8,432 nt of DNA, taken from NCBI GenBank assembly GCA_009783675.1, contig WRDA01000052.1, forward strand, positions 1 to 8,432, read 5' to 3'. The DNA comes from Symbiobacteriaceae bacterium. GTDB taxonomy: Bacteria; Bacillota; JAAYKD01; WRDA01. Within the stretch, counting starts at the first letter, position 1; each line of letters starts with the position of its first letter. The notes below the pieces were generated by a model. It did not search any database, was not told where the DNA came from, and was given only the letters and a program-made list of their open reading frames with translations. A program made the position numbers and the translations under genes. Shown piece after piece: positions 3,883 through 8,432 of the stretch.

Positions 3883-5460
3883 CTATTCTAGAAAATCCCT
3901 CAAACGCCTGCTTCTGCTGGGATGACGCAACTTTCGCAAGGCTTTGGCTTCGATCTGACGGATACGTTCGCGAGTCACGCCAAAATCCTGTCCGACCTCT
4001 TCGAGAGTGCGTGTCCGGCCATCGTCCAAACCAAAACGCAGACGAAGGACCCTCTCTTCCCGGTTGGTCAGGGTGCCCAGGACCTCTTCGAGCTGCTCCC
4101 GCAGCAATGTAAATGCAGCTCCTTCGCCGGGGGCGATAGCCTCGGGATCTTCGATGAAATCCCCCAACTGACTATCCTCTTCTTCTCCGATAGGAGTTTC
4201 TAAAGAGACCGGTTCCTGAGCAATCTTCAGAATATCTCGTACTCGCTCCACGGTTATCTCCATGGCCCTGGCGATCTCCTCTGGTGTAGGATCGCGACCA
4301 TACTCCTGCAGCAGCTGACGTGAATGGCGTATCAGCTTATTGATGGTTTCCACCATATGCACAGGTATGCGGATGGTACGGGCCTGATCCGCAATAGCAC
4401 GGGTTATGGCCTGCCGAATCCACCAGGTAGCATAGGTAGAGAACTTATATCCTTTATGGTAATCGAACTTCTCCACGGCTTTGAGCAAGCCAAGGTTTCC
4501 CTCTTGGATCAGGTCTAACAGCTGCATACCTCGTCCCACGTAACGTTTGGCAATGCTGACTACCAGGCGCAGGTTAGCTTCGGAGAGCCGATTGCGAGCA
4601 GAGGCATCGCCAGCTTCCATCCTCCTGGCTAACTCGACTTCTTCCTCCGCCGTCAGCAGACTCTCACGGCCAATCTCTTTAAGATACATACGTACCGGAT
4701 CATCGATAGCTATACCATCCGGAATCGATAAATCTAACTCGATAGCAGGATCGGCTATTTCCAACTTTCCGAGTTCTTCGGTGACTAATTCGTCTGAATC
4801 GACCAGTAGTTCGATTGCATCCGGCTCTTCGGTAAAATTTTCACCGGCTGAAAACTTATCGATACCCAGTAGGAGGTTCTCCATCTGCTCCGGAGATAAA
4901 TCAAATTCCTGGAGTGCAGTGGCTATATCATCAGAGCTTAAGCCATCCTTGCCTTTCATGGCTGAACTCAGTCGAAGCATGATCTGCACCAGTTGCTCGT
5001 TTTTGCTATCCTCTTCTTCTTCGTTTTCCGCCAGTTGAGGATCGGCTTCGATTTCGACCAGATGACCCTCACTCAGGTGATCAGCCGCCCAGTCAATCTC
5101 ATCTGATAAATCTTCGAGATTGTCCGCTATATTTTCATCCCCCGTAAGCATGGTTTCAAAAACTTCCGAGTGGGTACTCGCGGTCTCAGTTTCTGCCTCT
5201 TCCGGCAAGACGGAAACGACAACTGCACTCTCTTCAGGCAAAGGAGTGTCTGTCGCCGTTGTAACTTCAGGCCAGGGGTTCCCCGTGGTGAAGCTCAGGA
5301 CTTTTATCGTAGTCAGACCATCACTGGTAAGCTCTTCTGCACTGGGAAGGGGTGTTTCGGCTGGTTTATGTGCAGCTCTTGATTTCTGCCTGGCAGAAGA
5401 TTTGGCTGGTCTCTGGGCAGGTTTATCCTTACTGGAGACCTCCCTGGGTTTACTCGGCAT
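3883..5460 (-). CDS. rpoD: Primary RNA polymerase sigma factor RpoD/SigA
   Basis: This is the housekeeping sigma-70 factor that directs RNA polymerase to -35/-10 promoters. Region 1.2 is IDDPVRMYLKEIGRESLLT (about 253-271). Regions 2.1-2.4 run from SEANLRLVVSIAKRYVGRGM through GNLGLLKAVEKFDYHKGYKF to YATWWIRQAITRAI (293-357). Region 3 covers about 360-445. Region 4 ends with LEEVGQDFGVTRERIRQIEA (486-505) and the typical tail SRRLRDFLE. A weak region 1.1-like helical segment lies at about 155-200. The 525 residues exceed Bacillus SigA (371) because of an extra N-terminal stretch of about 150 residues, first Lys/Pro/Ala-rich, then strongly acidic. ATG 5460 has AAGGAGG at ideal spacing. An in-frame GTG three codons upstream overlaps that site and was rejected. 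It is 41 nt after dnaG, probably the same operon. Confidence 0.97.
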   Translation of the reverse strand: MPSKPREVSSKDKPAQRPAKSSARQKSRAAHKPAETPLPSAEELTSDGLTTIKVLSFTTGNPWPEVTTATDTPLPEESAVVVSVLPEEAETETASTHSEVFETMLTGDENIADNLEDLSDEIDWAADHLSEGHLVEIEADPQLAENEEEEDSKNEQLVQIMLRLSSAMKGKDGLSSDDIATALQEFDLSPEQMENLLLGIDKFSAGENFTEEPDAIELLVDSDELVTEELGKLEIADPAIELDLSIPDGIAIDDPVRMYLKEIGRESLLTAEEEVELARRMEAGDASARNRLSEANLRLVVSIAKRYVGRGMQLLDLIQEGNLGLLKAVEKFDYHKGYKFSTYATWWIRQAITRAIADQARTIRIPVHMVETINKLIRHSRQLLQEYGRDPTPEEIARAMEITVERVRDILKIAQEPVSLETPIGEEEDSQLGDFIEDPEAIAPGEGAAFTLLREQLEEVLGTLTNREERVLRLRFGLDDGRTRTLEEVGQDFGVTRERIRQIEAKALRKLRHPSRSRRLRDFLE

Positions 5461-5481
5461 ACAGATCACCTCCTTTTCGAC

Positions 5482-5510
5482 AAACTATGAATCACATCGA
5501 TTTATATCAA
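5482..5510 (-). promoter_or_regulatory. Weak candidate promoter in front of rpoD
   Basis: TTGATA (5505-5510) and TAGTTT (5482-5487) are 17 bases apart on the minus strand, at the end of dnaG. The -35 matches five of six consensus bases, the -10 only three. It would give a start about 10 bases before the rpoD ribosome site. Extra promoters before rpoD are common, but this one is weak. Confidence 0.25.
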
Positions 5511-7445
5511 GTTACTACTCTTCAGCTGTGCGAGTTTCAACTGTAACTCCTGCATTTTGCTTACTGCTTCTCCGAGTGCCCTATCATCCCCTGTTTCTTG
5601 CAAGACAGAACAACGTTCACCTAAAACTGCCAGTTCTTCTTTAAGGAGTTCCCCTTGCAAGAAAGCAGCGCTTTCCTCATAGGCTAACTCCAGCTGAGGA
5701 TCGACAAACCCTTCGACATGATTTAGACGCGCAACTTGAGCAGCGAATTCGGGATCCAGAGCAAGGTTTACTGATCGGGTTTCCCCACGAGAGTTCGATT
5801 GGCGGAGCGTTTCGACCAGGCGATGATTGGCTGGCAAGAACTGGCCTGGTAAAAAATCCTGCTCCAGCTTACGAGCATAAAGAGGGTCACTTACAGCCAG
5901 GGCCAGGAGGATCTCTTCGGCTCGTTCCCTGCCTTTGGTAATTTCTCTTGGCGAGATATTCTGCACAGGGAAGGAAGCAGTAGACCCCTGCCGGAGTACT
6001 GCCGTTGCTTCCTGTTCGACGAGATGACGTCCGGTTCCTCCTTGCGATCCCGGAGAGGAGGTTATTGGGTTCCCGGGAAAAGGTCTGCCTGACTGAGCAT
6101 TGGTTGCAGCCTCGACCAGTGAAGTGCTCCCCCTGCTTCGCCCGGAGATTCTTTCCCTCTCCCGACGCAGGGATTCCACAGTGAGACCAAGGTCCACTGC
6201 CAGTTCGTGAAGATACTCCTCCTCCTCGACCGGAGAGGCAACCTTGGCCAGAATGGTGAGAAATTCTCTGGCATAGCTGCTTTTTCCTTCAATTGTGTCC
6301 AGGGCGAAGCTGGTTTTTAGCTGTTCCTTGCAATAACGTAAGAGTGGCAGAGACCTGGCGAGGACTTCCTGACGGTAGCTCTCTCCTCCATGTTGTCTGA
6401 TGTAATCATCTGGATCTTTGCCCGCTGGGATGCGGGCGATGGCGACTTCCAGACCCGAGCGCTGTAACATGAACATCCCACGATCAGATGCTGACACTCC
6501 CGAGGAATCTGCATCATAGCACAGGATCACTCGGTTACAAAAACGTTTTAAAAGGCGACAGTGCTCCCAGGTCAGGGATGTTCCCAGGCTGGCGACACCA
6601 TGCCGACTATCCCCCTGCCAAGCTGTGATAAGGTCCATATAGCCCTCGTACAGGACCAACTCCGGAGTTTTTTCCCTGCGTAACAGATGCAGACCATAAA
6701 GAGTGCTGCTTTTATCGAAGATCGGACTTTGAGGAGAGTTAAGATATTTAGCCTGGTCGGAATCGTTATCCAGTTGTCTGCCTCCGAAGGCTATACAGCG
6801 ACCCCTCGCATCGAAGATAGGAAAGATGAGACGATCCCTGAAGCGGTCATAGTAGGTCTGAGGGGATTGCACAACCACCAAACCCGCCGCTTCCAGGATA
6901 TCCAGGCCGAAGCCGTTGATCTGCAGAAACTCTGCCAGGCCTCGCCAATCCGGAGGAGCATAGCCAAGCTGAAAGGCTTTGATGGTCTCAGTCTCCAGTC
7001 CCCTCTGGATGGTATAGCGCCTGGCTTTACCCCCCTCAGGGTGGTTGCTGAGTTGAGTCTGAAAAAAGTCGAGAGCCGCAGCGCAAGCATCATAAAGCCT
7101 TCGCTTCAGGCGCAATTGAGAATCATCGTAGTCGAAATCCCTGCGAGGCAGAGTGACTCCTGAACGTTCCGCCAACTGTTCAACGGCTTCGGGGAAGGTT
7201 ATTCCCTCCATCTTCTGAATGAAGGTAAAGGCTGTTCCTCCGGTCTGACACCCGAAGCAGTAAAAGAGTCCCCGATCGGGATCCACGGAGAATGAAGGAG
7301 TCTTTTCCTGATGAAATGGACAGAGACCAACATACCTGCGTCCACTGCGTCGCAGAACAACCTGTTCTCCAATTAACTGCACCAGATCGATACGTTGCAG
7401 TATCTCCTGGAGCAACTCGTCAGAAAAGACTGGCAGTTGGCTCAC
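5502..7445 (-). CDS. dnaG: DNA primase DnaG
   Basis: DnaG makes the RNA primers for lagging-strand and restart synthesis at the replication fork, recruited by DnaB helicase. The 647-residue product has the CHC2 zinc domain, with Cys42, His45, Cys63 and Cys66 (CPFHQEKTPSFSVDP, FYCFGC). The polymerase core includes RFRDRLIFPIFDARGRCIAF (201-220) and KYLNSPQSPIF. The Toprim metal residues sit in EGYMD (267-271), YDADSSG (310-316) and KDPDDYI (343-349). A Gly/Ser/Pro-rich linker at about 432-500 leads to a helical C-terminal helicase-binding domain. The Toprim motif reads DADSSG where DGDxAG is usual, but the acidic residues are kept. The start is GTG. It is the only possible start, since the upstream stop is two codons before it. 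It has only a weak ribosome site and lies six bases after the preceding stop. Confidence 0.97.
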   Translation of the reverse strand: MSQLPVFSDELLQEILQRIDLVQLIGEQVVLRRSGRRYVGLCPFHQEKTPSFSVDPDRGLFYCFGCQTGGTAFTFIQKMEGITFPEAVEQLAERSGVTLPRRDFDYDDSQLRLKRRLYDACAAALDFFQTQLSNHPEGGKARRYTIQRGLETETIKAFQLGYAPPDWRGLAEFLQINGFGLDILEAAGLVVVQSPQTYYDRFRDRLIFPIFDARGRCIAFGGRQLDNDSDQAKYLNSPQSPIFDKSSTLYGLHLLRREKTPELVLYEGYMDLITAWQGDSRHGVASLGTSLTWEHCRLLKRFCNRVILCYDADSSGVSASDRGMFMLQRSGLEVAIARIPAGKDPDDYIRQHGGESYRQEVLARSLPLLRYCKEQLKTSFALDTIEGKSSYAREFLTILAKVASPVEEEEYLHELAVDLGLTVESLRRERERISGRSRGSTSLVEAATNAQSGRPFPGNPITSSPGSQGGTGRHLVEQEATAVLRQGSTASFPVQNISPREITKGRERAEEILLALAVSDPLYARKLEQDFLPGQFLPANHRLVETLRQSNSRGETRSVNLALDPEFAAQVARLNHVEGFVDPQLELAYEESAAFLQGELLKEELAVLGERCSVLQETGDDRALGEAVSKMQELQLKLAQLKSSNLI

Positions 7446-7451
7446 CTCGAC

Positions 7452-8264
7452 TCAGATAGGTTTGCTGGCAGATATGTGGGCAATCACGCGGGAAGCAGTC
7501 TCTTCAATAGCTTTATAGCTGACATCGATTACTTTACATCCCAAACGCTCAAAGAGTTGTTGAGCCTGCAACAGCTCATTTTCGATATGAGATCGCTGAG
7601 CATAAATGGCATCGGCTGGCAGGTGCAAGTCGCGTAGTCTCTCCTGACGAACCTGGATCAGAATTTCGGCATCGATGCTAAGCCCGATTATCCTCTCCCT
7701 GGGAGCCTGTTCGATTTCCGGCGGGATTACAGTGCCTCCGATTAGCGGTAGATTAGCAACTTTATAACCACGATTGGCCAGATACATCGACAAAGGCGTC
7801 TTGGAAGTCCGCGAGACACCAAGAAGGATTATATCAGCAAGCAGAAAACCCTGAGGAAACTTACCATCATCGTATTTTACAGCGAACTCTATAGCTTCAA
7901 TTCTTTCGAAATAAGAAGCATCCAGCTGATGAGTAAGACCAGGTCTATATGAGGGTTCATGCCCCAACAGATGGCTGATCATGCTCAAAGCAGGTTCCAT
8001 AATATCGTAGCCTGGTAGCCCAGCCTCGGTAATGGCATTACACAGATGGCGGTGAAGCTCTTTTTCCACCATGGTATACATGAGACAGCAATCGACCTGC
8101 CTGGCTTCCGCGATAACCTCATCGATGCGATGAGTATCCTGGATGTTGAAATGATTGCTGAGGACGATCTCCTCGTTTTTATCAAACTGAGTAGTGGCGG
8201 CTCTGGCCACCCTAGTGACCGTCTCTCCAAGAGAATCCGAGAGCAGAAAAACATATTTAGGCAC
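7452..8264 (-). CDS. yqfL: Pyruvate, phosphate dikinase / PEP synthase regulatory protein (DUF299)
   Basis: A bifunctional serine/threonine kinase and Pi-dependent phosphorylase that switches pyruvate phosphate dikinase or PEP synthase off and on, using ADP as phosphate donor. The 270-residue product has the family's length. It opens with KYVFLLSDSLGETVTRVARA (3-22). The family P-loop-like motif GVSRTSKTPLSMYLANRGYK lies at 149-168 and VANLPLIGGTVIPPEI at 169-184. HHxD-like residues are not evident, but DASYFERIEAIEFAVKYDDG (115-134) is typical. I chose GTG 8264, with AAAGG nine bases upstream. A longer in-frame TTG start would overlap ogt and adds nothing conserved. In Bacillus yqfL also sits just upstream of dnaG-sigA, so the order is conserved. 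Target PPDK or PpsA is not in the window. Confidence 0.93.
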   Translation of the reverse strand: MPKYVFLLSDSLGETVTRVARAATTQFDKNEEIVLSNHFNIQDTHRIDEVIAEARQVDCCLMYTMVEKELHRHLCNAITEAGLPGYDIMEPALSMISHLLGHEPSYRPGLTHQLDASYFERIEAIEFAVKYDDGKFPQGFLLADIILLGVSRTSKTPLSMYLANRGYKVANLPLIGGTVIPPEIEQAPRERIIGLSIDAEILIQVRQERLRDLHLPADAIYAQRSHIENELLQAQQLFERLGCKVIDVSYKAIEETASRVIAHISASKPI

Positions 8265-8269
8265 GCTGA

Positions 8270-8432
8270 TCAACCTTTCATGATGTTCAGATCGAGTTCC
8301 AAGCGAAGAAGCTGCTCTTTGACGCCAAGTCCTCCGCCAAATCCAGTCAGAGATCCGTCCTTGCCTACGACCCGGTGACAAGGGATGATGATGGGGATCG
8401 GATTGCGGCTGTTAGCCAGACCAACTGCACGA
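8270..8432 (-). CDS. ogt: Methylated-DNA--protein-cysteine methyltransferase, C-terminal part (partial)
   Basis: Repairs O6-methylguanine by moving the alkyl group irreversibly to its own active-site cysteine. Only the last 53 residues are inside the window; the 5' end lies beyond the right edge. They hold AVGLANSRNPIPIIIPCHRV, with the active Cys in PCHRV, then GSLTGFGGGLGVKEQLLRLE, both diagnostic of the Ogt/AdaB C-terminal domain. The stop is followed after five bases by the GTG of the regulatory-protein gene, so the two are probably cotranscribed. Whether it is a stand-alone Ogt or the end of an Ada-type fusion cannot be decided here. Confidence 0.93.
   Translation of the reverse strand, partial: RAVGLANSRNPIPIIIPCHRVVGKDGSLTGFGGGLGVKEQLLRLELDLNIMKG

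Noticed and set aside
8265..8381. Longer PPDK-regulator start (in-frame TTG, 39 extra residues)
   Set aside because: The extension lies inside ogt, is rich in Arg and Trp in a way that reflects the ogt frame, and the family begins at about the GTG with a fitting ribosome site.

Overview
The window is a housekeeping stretch from a bacterium that looks like a Firmicute, probably a clostridial-type lineage rather than a Bacillus. The evidence is the TrmK-type tRNA methyltransferase, a PPDK-regulator (YqfL-like) gene next to dnaG and the primary sigma factor, Shine-Dalgarno sites close to AAGGAGG, and sigma-A promoters close to TTGACA/TATAAT. The RNase P RNA is the ancestral type A (it has P6/P16/P17), not the type B of Bacillus and typical Clostridium, which points to a deeper-branching group. 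The species assignment is inference only.

All recognised genes are on the minus strand, so transcription runs from high to low coordinates. From the right edge: the 3' end of an O6-methylguanine-DNA methyltransferase gene (ogt), the PPDK/PEP synthase regulatory protein (yqfL/ppsR type), primase (dnaG) and the primary sigma factor (rpoD/sigA). Gaps of 5, 6 and 41 nt suggest one operon. Immediately after rpoD, a strong promoter (TTGACG-17-TACAAT) drives a four-tRNA array: Asn(GTT), a CAT-anticodon tRNA best read as Ile2, Glu(TTC) and Val(CAC). A 13-bp hairpin follows it, then trmK and the RNase P RNA gene rnpB. So the substrates of RNase P, a tRNA-modifying enzyme and the processing ribozyme sit in one block.

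Between rnpB and the next promoter (about 2102-2287) there is no gene, but there are four inverted repeats in a row. A second good promoter (TTGACT-18-TATAAT) starts tRNA-Gln(TTG). With no clear terminator or new promoter in the next 97 nt, two chemotaxis genes follow: cheR (receptor methyltransferase) and the N-terminal part of cheA (histidine kinase; runs off the left edge).

No insertion sequence, CRISPR array, phage or defence gene is visible. The points of interest are: the 24-bp strand-specific helix closing rnpB, the hairpin array, the tRNA-chemotaxis junction, the unusual segment after the CheA P2 domain, the long charged N-terminal extension of the sigma factor, and the Ile2-like CAT tRNA with a self-complementary acceptor strand.
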